A stretch of DNA of 64,000 nucleotides from Ignisphaera cupida (GTDB taxonomy: Archaea; Thermoproteota; Thermoprotei_A; Sulfolobales; Ignisphaeraceae): NCBI RefSeq assembly GCF_030186535.1, contig NZ_JASNVW010000001.1, positions 496,001 through 560,000 on the forward strand, given 5' to 3'. Position numbers and translations under genes: made by a program. Under the pieces are notes generated by a model. The model was given only the letters and a program-made list of their open reading frames with translations. It made no database searches and had not been told where the DNA came from. This document shows, in pieces, positions 32,718 through 41,267 of the stretch; the first letter of the stretch is position 1, and each line of letters starts with the position of its first letter.

Positions 32718-33768
32718 TTTTCAACACCTCAGCCAAAGCCTTAAGAAATTCGCTATTCTCATTGCTTTTTCCAATAGCTACTCTAATATAATTGGGACCT
32801 AACCCCTTAAAGCTGGCACAGCTTCTTACAGCTATGCCCATACTCTTTAAAGCTTCAACCACATACCAACCATTACTTATCTCTACAAGTAAAAAGTTTG
32901 TGCTGCTTTCAAACACCTTTAAACCAAGAGCAGAAAGAGCCCTGGTTACATGTCTCTTCTCTTCATCTATAAATTGCCTCGATTCATTTATAAATGTCCT
33001 CAATTCATTTCCATGATTAAAAATTTTTTGAGCTATGCATTCAGCTAAGCTGTTGACATTCCATGGCTGCCTAAGTGTATCAGCTCTTATGTGGAATTCT
33101 GCATTCGATGTGTATAGAAAGCCTAGCCTAATCCCTGGTACTGAAAGCCATTTTGTTAATGTTCTCACAACAACAATATTGCTAGAAATATCGGCACCTA
33201 TATCAACAGGGCACTTGCTACACAGTTCCATATATGCTTCATCTATTAAAAACTTGGCTTTGCATTTTGAGATGTGGGTAAATAGTTCCTCTCTATCTAT
33301 ATAATAACCTGTTGGATTATTGGGATTAGTTATAACAACTAGAGATTCCTCATCTTCACAAATACTGTTTAGCTTTTGAAAATCAAGATAGAAACTATTG
33401 CTAGATTTGTCATAGAATAGAGCCTTGTATTCAATACCTAAAGCCTTTGAAATATCTTCGTACTCACCATAGGAAGGCTCTACAACAACAATTCTCCTTG
33501 GTTTTGTCGCTAGAATAGCCAAGTTTATAGCTTCACCAGCTCCAGCTGTTGGAATTAACCCCTCTTCTGAGCATCTATAGAACTTGGCTAATGAGCTTCT
33601 CAAGTCCTTATAGCTATAATCTGGATATTTTTCCAAAACCCTATCATTAATACATTCACTCAATGCGCTATAGAATATTTTTGGTGGTCCCAATGGATTA
33701 ATATTAACACTAAGATCTATTCTAGCCTCTTTAAATCCTCCATGGACTCGCATAAACCCATCGCCCAT
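32701..33768 (-). CDS. cobD: Threonine-phosphate decarboxylase-like aminotransferase (CobD/HisC family)
   Basis: This fold-type I PLP enzyme is inferred to make (R)-1-aminopropan-2-ol phosphate from threonine phosphate for CbiB. HGGFKEARIDLSVNINPLGPP matches the CobD N-terminus better than HisC. NPNNPTGYYID, FLIDEAYMEL and the PLP lysine in RTLTKWLSVPGIRLGF are canonical. Position inside the cobalamin operon favours CobD over histidinol-phosphate aminotransferase. Starts at 33768 or the Met at 33753 are possible; the former overlaps cobY by about 50 bases. Confidence 0.88.
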   Translation of the reverse strand: MGDGFMRVHGGFKEARIDLSVNINPLGPPKIFYSALSECINDRVLEKYPDYSYKDLRSSLAKFYRCSEEGLIPTAGAGEAINLAILATKPRRIVVVEPSYGEYEDISKALGIEYKALFYDKSSNSFYLDFQKLNSICEDEESLVVITNPNNPTGYYIDREELFTHISKCKAKFLIDEAYMELCSKCPVDIGADISSNIVVVRTLTKWLSVPGIRLGFLYTSNAEFHIRADTLRQPWNVNSLAECIAQKIFNHGNELRTFINESRQFIDEEKRHVTRALSALGLKVFESSTNFLLVEISNGWYVVEALKSMGIAVRSCASFKGLGPNYIRVAIGKSNENSEFLKALAEVLKNVKSN

Positions 33769-34274
33769 TGAAGATCTTCATAAGTATCTATATCCCTTAA
33801 CTCTTTCTCTTTAGTATAATCAAAGTATATATTGCACCAAGAGCCACCTAATCCTCTAAATAGCGATATTCCCACTTCGCCACATTCACTACCTTTACAA
33901 AGATTTAGAGTAGCTACATCAGTTTTACATTCAAGTGCTTTATTTAGAAACTCCATAACAACTCTATTAGATAGAAACGGTATATCTGCTGGCAAAACCA
34001 GAACTGGAAAGGATACTCTCTTTAAAATAAAGATTAGGTCTTCCACATAGCCTTGACCTGGACACAAAACAACAGCAGTTTTTTCATCACCATAATCTTT
34101 AAAAGCATTTAAATCATCTTTTCCAACACATACAAATATCTTATCAACGCCATTAATAGTTTTTGCAACTGTCAATGCCCTGTCAATTAATTTCACACCA
34201 CAAACCTCTAGGAGAGGCTTTTTCATACCCCCAAGTCTAGAACCTTTGCCACCAGCCATAATCACAACATTCAT
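33717..34274 (-). CDS. cobY: Adenosylcobinamide-phosphate guanylyltransferase CobY
   Basis: This archaeal nucleotidyltransferase replaces bacterial CobU in activating adenosylcobinamide phosphate with GTP. The family motif MAGGKGSRLGGMKKPLLEV is at residues 6-24 from the ATG at 34274. I chose this start because the open frame upstream overlaps the preceding gene and lacks family features. VLPADIPFLSN holds the metal-binding Asp. About 185 residues, typical for CobY. It lies 19 bases after the CbiZ-CobZ gene. Confidence 0.9.
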   Translation of the reverse strand: MNVVIMAGGKGSRLGGMKKPLLEVCGVKLIDRALTVAKTINGVDKIFVCVGKDDLNAFKDYGDEKTAVVLCPGQGYVEDLIFILKRVSFPVLVLPADIPFLSNRVVMEFLNKALECKTDVATLNLCKGSECGEVGISLFRGLGGSWCNIYFDYTKEKELRDIDTYEDLQWAMGLCESMEDLKRLE

Positions 34275-34293
34275 AAGAATCCTCAACCAGTTA

Positions 34294-35379
34294 TTATCTA
34301 GAATACTTATCATATATTCTACTAAGTATTGCACCAACAAATGCTCCAATAAGATCATCAGCTATTGGAGGTAGCTCATTTAAAATCCCAAGTTTATTTT
34401 CCTTTTTAAGTCTCTCAACCCAGTAATAGGATAGAAGACCTTTGAACCCATTAATGTATTCAGCAACAGCTTTGCCAGCAAGCTCATCCACAACTATTCC
34501 AGTTGAATCTAGTCTGTACTCTTCCTTGCCAATGCCTGGAACAAGTCCAAGAGCTAATGCTGCTTCAGCAAGCCTCATACCCCTTAAGAACACGACTATA
34601 TTTGGATCTTTCAAAACCTTTTCTATTTCCTGCATCAACTCATTTTTAACATTATCAATGCTTAGCTGAGGTAGTGAAGCCTTTGAATATACCTCCAATG
34701 CGATTTCAATTACATCATTTATATCCTTGAATCCTAGTGTTTGAGAAACATATTTATCAACTGGTGTTTTTCTAATGTGTTTAGACAGTGCACTAATTAT
34801 CGCCATAGTTGATGCTATACCAACATCTGTTGCTATTCCAGCAAATCTTTCTTCACCTACTGGCGCTAAAACCATTGTTGCATCAGATGCTGTACCAATA
34901 GAAGTAATAGATTTGCACATTGGTCCTCCAAGAGCCATAACCATACCCTTAACTTCCGAGGCAAGTCTATAGAGATCGAGAAGACCAATAATATTCAAGG
35001 GTTTGTTAACAATCAATGCCAAGTTAATTGTTCCAACAACATTTTTCTCAACATCTAGACAAGCTGGAGTATCAACACCAAAAGTTACAAAAGCCTCTGC
35101 TTCAATGCCTCTATATTTTACTAAGCTATGACTATATGTTGATACATCAACTGCCGTTAAAAATATTGATGTTTCATCATAGTTTAGGTTAATAGATAAT
35201 GCAATTTCTTTGCAGTAGCTATCAAGATCAACAATTTCAAAATTTTTTGGAACTTTTTTAAAGACTACGTATCTAAGCTCCTTGTATACTTTTGGACATC
35301 CAGCTGTTGACAATGCTAAATGTTTTCTCTCAAGATCTATAACAAGAACATCTGGATTTTCAAAAACTATTCTAGCCAT
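34294..35379 (-). CDS. Fusion of adenosylcobinamide amidohydrolase (CbiZ) and alpha-ribazole phosphatase (CobZ)
   Basis: Residues 1 to about 215 form a CbiZ domain (ALSTAGCPK, ATVDV-like AVDVSTYSH, GTASDATMVLAP), which removes the lower-ligand side chain so that salvaged cobinamide can re-enter the pathway at cobyric acid. The C-terminal 140 residues match the PgpA-like CobZ family (EYRLDSTGIVVDELAGKAVAEY and LPPIADDLIGAFVGAI), which dephosphorylates alpha-ribazole phosphate or cobalamin phosphate. The start at ATG 35379 overlaps the cobT stop by 8 bases. The fusion joins an entry and an exit step of nucleotide-loop assembly. Confidence 0.85.
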   Translation of the reverse strand: MARIVFENPDVLVIDLERKHLALSTAGCPKVYKELRYVVFKKVPKNFEIVDLDSYCKEIALSINLNYDETSIFLTAVDVSTYSHSLVKYRGIEAEAFVTFGVDTPACLDVEKNVVGTINLALIVNKPLNIIGLLDLYRLASEVKGMVMALGGPMCKSITSIGTASDATMVLAPVGEERFAGIATDVGIASTMAIISALSKHIRKTPVDKYVSQTLGFKDINDVIEIALEVYSKASLPQLSIDNVKNELMQEIEKVLKDPNIVVFLRGMRLAEAALALGLVPGIGKEEYRLDSTGIVVDELAGKAVAEYINGFKGLLSYYWVERLKKENKLGILNELPPIADDLIGAFVGAILSRIYDKYSR

Positions 35380-36418
35380 TATTACGAACCTCCACCAACC
35401 TTTTGTATTCATCAAATATAGCCTTCTTTAAATCATCAACTCCAAAACCTTTTATAACAGCCATAGATGCTGTACCACCAGCACCAACACCTTCCTTAAC
35501 ATATCCTTCTTCATATGCTCTAAGCCCCTCAAATGGAGCATCAGCAAAGTTTATATCAACATAGATAAGCGATACATTTGGCAAAACCTCATTAAGAAAA
35601 CCTGTTATCTCCTTGCCCTTGTCCGCAAATATCCAACGCGTCGTAGCTATAACCACTTTATCTTGTGGAAATAATGGGTTAATTGCTTTCATCAATGACA
35701 ACGCTGCCAACATTTGAGTACCTCCAGCAAGAATTGCTATGCTCCCAGCTTGTAAAGCACCTAGAGCTATACCTGCTATTGAAATATGCAAAGAGTCTCC
35801 AACAACATCGTTAACTGTAAATGGATCTTTTACATCTTTGAGTCTTTTCAAAGCCTTCTCCACAATAGTTTTTTTAAGCTCTATCGGATTTACCTTTGAT
35901 GCGCTACTCACAATATTATAAGCTTCATAGCCAAGACCTTGTAGAATAGCTAAGGCAGTTGTTGTTCCACCAGGCATACTCTCACCAATTAAAACTATAT
36001 TAGCTATAGAGCCAAGAATGCGTCCAACATTCTTTGCTTCTTCAAAAAGATTTCTTGAGGTTCCACTAGGCAACGCATCTTCCTTGTCAATTCTTCTGCC
36101 AACACATCTGCTTGAAAGACGAATGTGAGGAATCTTCGGCTCTACATATGAGCCAGCATCAACCACTACAAAAGGTATTTTCATAAGATGCAAAGCTGCT
36201 TTGGTTATGATTGCTGGTGTTGGTATACCTGTAGGTGTTGTTGGTATTAAATCCAGTGTAACACATTTTCCATAAAACAAATACTCGACATCAAGTGCAG
36301 GTGTAAAGAGAGTTGCCATAGGTGCTGCTCCTGCAAGTGATATTCCAGGAATAGTTGAGGTCATAGACGATGCTATAACATAAACAGCCATTGCTTTACC
36401 AGATTTAATCATATCCAC
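35372..36418 (-). CDS. cobT: CobT-like nicotinate-nucleotide:base phosphoribosyltransferase
   Basis: This 348-residue archaeal CobT homologue, expected to activate the lower-ligand base for alpha-ribazole phosphate formation, belongs to the MJ1598 type. Recognisable features are TSTIPGISLAGAAP, PTTPTGIPTPAIITKAAL, LIGESMPGGTTTALAILQGLGY, the glycine-rich LAGGTQMLAALSL and EGVGAGGTASMA. GTG 36418 is the only near start; the frame is open for about 15 more codons without a start codon. It appears to be the first gene of the operon. Its promoter would lie in the 36.4-36.8 kb gap. Confidence 0.85.
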   Translation of the reverse strand: MDMIKSGKAMAVYVIASSMTSTIPGISLAGAAPMATLFTPALDVEYLFYGKCVTLDLIPTTPTGIPTPAIITKAALHLMKIPFVVVDAGSYVEPKIPHIRLSSRCVGRRIDKEDALPSGTSRNLFEEAKNVGRILGSIANIVLIGESMPGGTTTALAILQGLGYEAYNIVSSASKVNPIELKKTIVEKALKRLKDVKDPFTVNDVVGDSLHISIAGIALGALQAGSIAILAGGTQMLAALSLMKAINPLFPQDKVVIATTRWIFADKGKEITGFLNEVLPNVSLIYVDINFADAPFEGLRAYEEGYVKEGVGAGGTASMAVIKGFGVDDLKKAIFDEYKRLVEVRNNG

Positions 36419-36788
36419 ATCAAAAGATCCATAAGCAATTCTTATTCCAGAAACCGTGGCTTATCCCCCTAAGCCTATGCAATTGATTAGCGAAGTGTTT
36501 TTGTAAAATCAATTTGTATAAACTCATCTCTAAACCAGCTTAAGTACAAATAAGAATGTGTTTTGGAAACAATTTTACATGGTGAAGCCACGCATTTAAT
36601 CTTCATATGGACACCCTATCCATATATTCATTGAGAATAGGTTATAAGCTTACAACAAGCTATTCCTAATGTTATCCAATAAATATTATACAATGGAATT
36701 TCTTTATCAAATTCATGTATCGAAAGCTTTATAACATATCTTCGTTGAATAAATTATGTGGTTTTCCTAGCCATATGGTGATAATAGG
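36419..36788. other. Divergent promoter region, cobT and btuF-like gene
   Basis: This AT-rich gap of 370 bases separates divergent cobalamin-related genes. It holds overlapping short hairpins: GAATAG/CTATTC (36635-36640/36660-36665) and AGCTT/AAGCT (36647-36651/36657-36661), which exclude each other in part. I looked for a B12-box or known riboswitch core and found none. No reading frame looks real. Confidence 0.35.
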
Positions 36789-37589
36789 TTGAGAATTGTT
36801 AGTCTTTCACCAGCTGTTTCAGAAACTCTTTCTCTACTTGGTCTTGAAGATAATATTGTTGGTGTAACGCCATGGTGTAAAATGTATTTAAAAAGAAAAG
36901 AAATTTCAATTGTAGGCACATACCTAGACATAAACATTGAAATGCTTAAAAAGTTAAATCCAGATATTGTTTTCATACAAGCACATGTACATGACAAGTT
37001 CTTGAGTGTTTTGCGAAGTGAAGGATTTAATGCATATCTGGTTTCATTGCCTACAAACCTACTTGATATAGTATCGAATGTGGAATTTGTTGCTTCGTTA
37101 GTTGATAGATATTGGGAGGGTAAGGAGCTTGCAGATAAGCTCTTAGATAATATTGTTTACTACAAAAGAGCTATAAGAGTTGGTTTTAGGCCAAGAGTTT
37201 ATGTGGAGTATCTATGGCCAGATAAATCATTTTCAACAACAGGTGGTTTGACATATGTAGATGATGCTATAAGGCTTTGTGGAGGAATAAATATTTTCTT
37301 TGACAAGAAACAAAAATTCTTCTTTCCTAAAGATGAGGAGATAATTTCTAGAAATCCGCAGATAATTATGGTTAACATAGAACCTCCATTCATGGGAATT
37401 ACGTTAGAAAAGTTTTTGAGTATAAGAGAACCTTTAAAAAATACCTTGGCATATGAAGAAGGCACTATTTATCTTATAGAAGAGTCTGTTGAGGCTAACC
37501 TAGCTCATCCAGGACCATCATTTATAATTAATACTCTTAAAAGAATTGCAGAAGTAATATCAAGTTATGAAAAGTTAAGAAAGACCTGA
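36789..37589 (+). CDS. BtuF-like cobalamin/corrinoid-binding protein without signal peptide
   Basis: This 266-residue protein is of the helical-backbone TroA/BtuF fold: RIVSLSPAVSETLSLLGLEDNIVGVTPWC at the N-terminus, LNPDIVFIQAH mid-domain and SFSTTGGLTYVDDAIRLCGGINIF in the second lobe. It begins directly with the first strand, so it has no signal peptide or lipoprotein anchor and may stay in the cytoplasm. The start is TTG 36789. Its placement opposite the cobalamin operon suggests corrinoid binding. A conventional exported homologue with its permease is at 62.7-64.0 kb. Confidence 0.82.
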   Translation: MRIVSLSPAVSETLSLLGLEDNIVGVTPWCKMYLKRKEISIVGTYLDINIEMLKKLNPDIVFIQAHVHDKFLSVLRSEGFNAYLVSLPTNLLDIVSNVEFVASLVDRYWEGKELADKLLDNIVYYKRAIRVGFRPRVYVEYLWPDKSFSTTGGLTYVDDAIRLCGGINIFFDKKQKFFFPKDEEIISRNPQIIMVNIEPPFMGITLEKFLSIREPLKNTLAYEEGTIYLIEESVEANLAHPGPSFIINTLKRIAEVISSYEKLRKT

Positions 37590-37628
37590 CATTTAATTTA
37601 CATATCCAATTCAAATTAAAAGATGCTT

Positions 37629-38171
37629 TCAAAAATCTCTGAGTATAGGTAAATAGCTTAAATTCTCATTTATCAAATGCTTCAGTGGTATATAGCTTGG
37701 TAAAATTGAAATGCCGATATAGAAATGTCTTGTTGTTTTTGGTGGATATATAGAGTTCTCAACATAAACTTTCTTAACCACATCAATTTTAGATACTGGA
37801 ATTTCTTTTCTAATCGGGTATAAATCTACATAGCTTTCAGCATAATCTATAAAAAACACCGGTATGTACTTTAAGCCAAGTCTTTTAAGCGCTTCCAAGC
37901 GGTGATGACCATCTAAAACTATCATAGTTCTTGAATCAACAATTATTGGATATTTTAAATAGCCCCATGAAATTATCTGTTCCAATACCTCACTAACAAG
38001 ATTGTTGTAAAAACCCTCATGAGGTTTGATAATGTCTATTGGTACAAGATATGTTTTTAAGGAGATTTTGGTTGGATCAACAACATTGTGAATGCTTTCA
38101 CGACCAAATATCCTAATTAAAAAATTGATAAAGACAGGGTCTAGCAATTCAATCACCAAGTAGCTTTGCAA
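37629..38171 (-). CDS. ParB/SerK-like amino-acid kinase candidate
   Basis: This 180-residue protein is of the ParB/sulfiredoxin fold with LVPIDIIKPHEGFYNNLVSEVLEQIISWGYLKYPIIVDSRTMIVLDGHHRLEALKRLG. The DGHHR motif and overall arrangement resemble the archaeal free-serine kinase SerK instead of chromosomal ParB, since no DNA-binding HTH follows. SerK makes O-phosphoserine for cysteine synthesis; a cysteine synthase is encoded at 41.9 kb. The location beside the cobalamin operon also allows threonine as substrate, giving threonine phosphate for CobD. Both roles are inference. Confidence 0.7.
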   Translation of the reverse strand: MQSYLVIELLDPVFINFLIRIFGRESIHNVVDPTKISLKTYLVPIDIIKPHEGFYNNLVSEVLEQIISWGYLKYPIIVDSRTMIVLDGHHRLEALKRLGLKYIPVFFIDYAESYVDLYPIRKEIPVSKIDVVKKVYVENSIYPPKTTRHFYIGISILPSYIPLKHLINENLSYLPILRDF

Positions 38172-38427
38172 TTAAAAACTTCATGTTTAAGGTGATAATG
38201 AGCATTTAAAACTTTTCTAGCTTTCATTTTCTAGCAGAAAAAATTAAATTACGTTATATTCTTAAGCAAAGTTAAGAAAAACTGTCAATGAATATTTCCA
38301 TGTTGTCTAACTAGAAAGAACCGAAAATAGCTATTGCATTTAAGGCTTGTAGCTAAAATACAGTGAATTGTTGAGGTTTACAATAGTAAAAAAGTATTGT
38401 TATTTGGGCATAATCATTTGTAAATTT

Positions 38428-39417
38428 TTATGGTTTTGTGCCTAGAATTTCTCTTATAAGCTTCTGTACTTCTATTGGATTGTTCAACTCTATAACATTT
38501 CTTATCTTGGCCCAACCAACTTTCTCTAAAGCGTTGTATAGTGCTTTTACATTGTATATGCTTTGCTGAACCATTTCAATTGCATCTATGTATCTTGGGA
38601 AGAGATCTAATCCAAACCAGCCGCTATAACCTACTTCATGTAACCAGTAGAGAAGCTCTATAAACTCTAGTGTGTGTACGCTTGCTGGGAATAGATCTAG
38701 ATCAGCATCAAAGAATATATCATTTAAGTGGAGATGATATAGAGCATTGTAACGTGATATGAGAACTATTGTTTCTGGAACATACTCCTTAGCTAGTTTT
38801 GCATGAGCAAACTCAACATTTATACCAACATTTTTAATTCCCAACATTCTCAACTCCAAAATTGTTGCTAATGCTCTTCCAGCTGAACCATGTAATAAGT
38901 AGCTTGATGGATCCTCCATTTTGTATTCTAAAGCAATTTTTATATCAGAACCATACTCAGCCACTTCCTTAATTGATGAAACATAGTTATTCCATAGCTT
39001 CACATAGTTTGTTGTAAATGGGAAATCAAATCCCTCTCTACCCGGCCATATAATTAGTATTTCAGCGCCAAGCTCTCTTGCAATATCGATAGCCTTTTTA
39101 CATCTATCAATAGCCTTTCTCCTAGTATTTTCATTAAGTGCCGACAAAGCTCCTTTAGCCCACTGAGCCTCTTGAGACAATACTGGGGCTATTCCAACAG
39201 CCTTGAAATTATAAACTGAAAGAGTATTTTTAACATCTTTAACATTCTCTTCATTAACCTCAGTAGGATAGTGAAACTCTAGCCCAGTTAAACCATCAAC
39301 TTTTGATGCATCCTTTATAAGATCAACAATTGGTTTAGCTGATTTATAACCCATGGGCGCAAATCTTTCTATACCTGCTCCAAAAACCCATATACCAGTT
39401 GAAAATCTTAACTGCAT
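38428..39417 (-). CDS. TIM-barrel sugar isomerase/epimerase-like protein
   Basis: This protein of about 329 residues is of the xylose isomerase-like/AP endonuclease 2 superfamily. Barrel strands include GLTGLEFHYP, AEILIIWPGREG, IKIALEYKMEDP (metal-ligand Glu), GINVEFAHAK, LYHLHLNDIFFDAD (His/Asp ligands) and SGWFGLDLFP. These match metal-dependent L-rhamnose/D-tagatose epimerase or xylose isomerase layouts. ATG 39417 is preferred over the in-frame TTG at 39429. Neighbours give no sugar pathway, so the substrate is open. AT-rich sequence of 256 bases downstream (38172-38427) holds no recognised feature. Confidence 0.8.
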   Translation of the reverse strand: MQLRFSTGIWVFGAGIERFAPMGYKSAKPIVDLIKDASKVDGLTGLEFHYPTEVNEENVKDVKNTLSVYNFKAVGIAPVLSQEAQWAKGALSALNENTRRKAIDRCKKAIDIARELGAEILIIWPGREGFDFPFTTNYVKLWNNYVSSIKEVAEYGSDIKIALEYKMEDPSSYLLHGSAGRALATILELRMLGIKNVGINVEFAHAKLAKEYVPETIVLISRYNALYHLHLNDIFFDADLDLFPASVHTLEFIELLYWLHEVGYSGWFGLDLFPRYIDAIEMVQQSIYNVKALYNALEKVGWAKIRNVIELNNPIEVQKLIREILGTKP

Positions 39418-39584
39418 ACAAAACCACAAATAACTTATTGTAATAGCTTATATAAAAATCTATGCTCTTTAACATATAATATATGATTTACATAACTTCA
39501 CCTAGAGAATGCAAAAGTGCAAAAATGTTGATAATATATGTTATTTAATAATTCATTATAATTTAAAGTTAAAATTTTAATACT

Positions 39585-39604
39585 GTCTAAACTATCTTTT
39601 AGAC
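39585..39604. repeat. 7-bp hairpin upstream of the DUF1512 gene
   Basis: GTCTAAA (39585-39591) and TTTAGAC (39598-39604) form a perfect stem with a 6-nt loop, about 35 bases before the DUF1512 start. It could be an operator or a 5' untranslated-region hairpin. Confidence 0.3.
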
Positions 39605-39638
39605 AAGTATAAGTACTCTTGAAAGGTGATGAAATAAC

Positions 39639-40754
39639 TTGCAAATAATTATGCATATGCAGATTGGTGGTAGTGACTGGAATAGTATATTATCTATATT
39701 GTTTTGGCTTGTGTTTATGCTGTATTTCTTTACAGATCTTCCACAAAAAACACAGTTTTTGAGATATGAAAAAGGTGTTGCATCGAGATTGGCTGCTATT
39801 GAGAGTCTTGTTAAGGAAAGTATATCTAAGGTGAAGATGTATCTACATAAGTTAGATGTGAGTAACATTGATAATTTAATTGGCAATTCTCTAGAGAACT
39901 ATTTTGCTATAGAGCCTGTTTCCATAGAGCCTATTGATATTATTAAAAGACTTGATCACATTATAACAGCTAATGAAGATAAATACAAGAAAGATTTGAG
40001 AAATTCCATTCCTAATGTAGGAGTGCACATGCTAAATAACATAGCTGTTTCACTAGCCATTGTATCAGCTCTCTACACAGTGTTTAAGATTTTGAGACAC
40101 TATTATCTCCTTGGGAAAAAATATGAGAATTGGGTTCTGCTAATGCAACTTTATTTACTGCTTCCACAGCTCGTAAAAGAGCTTATGCCATATGTAAGAG
40201 CTGTTGACACATTTATGAAGGGTATTCCAATAGGTGATTCAGCTGGTCCTTTAACAGCATTTAAGTTAGCTGGTCTTGCTCCAAGAATAGATATTGAAGA
40301 AGACACAGTATATTCTATTGTTGAAATAGATAATAGAAAGGTTTATGTTATAAAGGCAAAAGGTCCTGGAGCAACTGTTGGAAAGCCAGGAAAAGCAGTT
40401 GCAAAAATAGCTGAAATGCTTGATTACAAAGTAGCTAGGATTATAACTATCGATGCTGCACTAAAACTTGAAGGAGAACAAACAGGTTTGGTTGCTGAGG
40501 GATCTGGAGCAGCTATAGGAGATGTGGGGCCAGAGAAAATAGAAATAGAGAGAATAGCTGTGAAATGTGGAGCACCATTAGATGCTGTAATAGTTAAAAT
40601 GGGAAGTGATGAAGCTATAAACCCAATGACAAAGGAGATTGCAGATGGGGTTGAAAAAGCATATCAAAAGGTTTTAGAAATTATAAGAAATAGAACAAAG
40701 CCAGGAGATAATGTCATAGTTATTGGAATAGGAAATACTGTAGGTGTATACTAG
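39639..40754 (+). CDS. DUF1512 family membrane-anchored protein
   Basis: This 371-residue archaeal protein has an N-terminal hydrophobic helix (ILSILFWLVFMLYFF), a helical region that includes a second hydrophobic stretch (MLNNIAVSLAIVSALYTVF), and a C-terminal alpha/beta domain with glycine-rich segments (KAKGPGATVGKPGKAVAKIAEM, LVAEGSGAAIGDVGPEK, VIVIGIGNTVGVY). The arrangement matches DUF1512, a conserved crenarchaeal family of unknown role. A ribosome-binding site AAAGGTGA (39622-39629) favours TTG 39639; ATGs at 39651 and 39657 are alternatives. It precedes a small zinc-ribbon membrane protein, probably in one operon. Confidence 0.75.
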   Translation: MQIIMHMQIGGSDWNSILSILFWLVFMLYFFTDLPQKTQFLRYEKGVASRLAAIESLVKESISKVKMYLHKLDVSNIDNLIGNSLENYFAIEPVSIEPIDIIKRLDHIITANEDKYKKDLRNSIPNVGVHMLNNIAVSLAIVSALYTVFKILRHYYLLGKKYENWVLLMQLYLLLPQLVKELMPYVRAVDTFMKGIPIGDSAGPLTAFKLAGLAPRIDIEEDTVYSIVEIDNRKVYVIKAKGPGATVGKPGKAVAKIAEMLDYKVARIITIDAALKLEGEQTGLVAEGSGAAIGDVGPEKIEIERIAVKCGAPLDAVIVKMGSDEAINPMTKEIADGVEKAYQKVLEIIRNRTKPGDNVIVIGIGNTVGVY

Positions 40755-40755
40755 C

Positions 40756-41070
40756 ATGTCTATTATGCAAACAGATGTTCTAACAATACTTCTAGTAGTA
40801 ATAATGGCAGGTCTACTGATATACCTAGTTACAGCATCATTTGATTATATAAAAAGAAGAAGACGAGGCATTGAACAAGAAAAAACAAATTACAAATTAA
40901 TAACTATTGCCACATGTCAGCAAAATGATTATACAATTGAGAGAGAATTCAAAGAAGGAGATTTTGTAGGAAAAATTGATGGTAAATGCCCCAAATGTGG
41001 TTCTGCATTAATTATATCAAAAATTTATGCTGTTGCCCAAGAAAAGACACAAAAATCTTTTAAACCCTAG
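40756..41070 (+). CDS. Small membrane protein with a C-terminal zinc-ribbon half
   Basis: This protein of about 104 residues has one membrane helix (ILLVVIMAGLLIYLVTASF) followed by KRRRRG on the cytoplasmic side, and then a soluble domain with a CPKCG pair and an earlier Cys in ATCQQ. ATG 40756 starts one base after the stop of the DUF1512 gene; a GTG at 40744 is in frame but overlapping. Its 3' end lies about 19 bases before 5S rRNA, so its terminator and the rRNA promoter overlap. Function unknown. Confidence 0.6.
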   Translation: MSIMQTDVLTILLVVIMAGLLIYLVTASFDYIKRRRRGIEQEKTNYKLITIATCQQNDYTIEREFKEGDFVGKIDGKCPKCGSALIISKIYAVAQEKTQKSFKP

Positions 41071-41088
41071 CAACAAAACAATAGTGTT

Positions 41089-41221
41089 GGCGACTCGACC
41101 CGGCCATAGCGGCTGGGCAACACCCGGACTCGTCAGATCCCGGAAGTTAAGCCAGCCGCGTTGGACGTGGCTGTGGCTTCCGAAAGGGGCCGCAGCCCGT
41201 CTAAGCCGGGATCGGGTCGCC
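41089..41221 (+). rRNA. rrf: 5S ribosomal RNA
   Basis: This GC-rich segment of about 133 nt has the 5S layout: terminal helix GGCGAC/GTCGCC (41089-41094/41216-41221), GACCCGGCCATAGCGG in helix II, the loop sequence AACACCCGGACTCGTC-AGATCCCGGAAGTTAAGCC (conserved 5S core with CCCGGAAGUUAAGC) and the partner GGGAUCGGGUCGCC. It stands alone, unlinked to 16S/23S, as is common in crenarchaea. A TATA-like TTTTAAA at 41057-41063 lies about 29 bases upstream. Ends are set by the terminal pairing and may be off by a few bases. Confidence 0.95.
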
Positions 41222-41267
41222 TCCTCACCTTTTAAGCGAAATTGCCTTGGTTATTCAAAACATAGTT

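Noticed and set aside
36419-36788. Cobalamin riboswitch between cobT and the btuF-like gene
   Set aside because: No B12-box or core element was found on either strand; only short hairpins are present.
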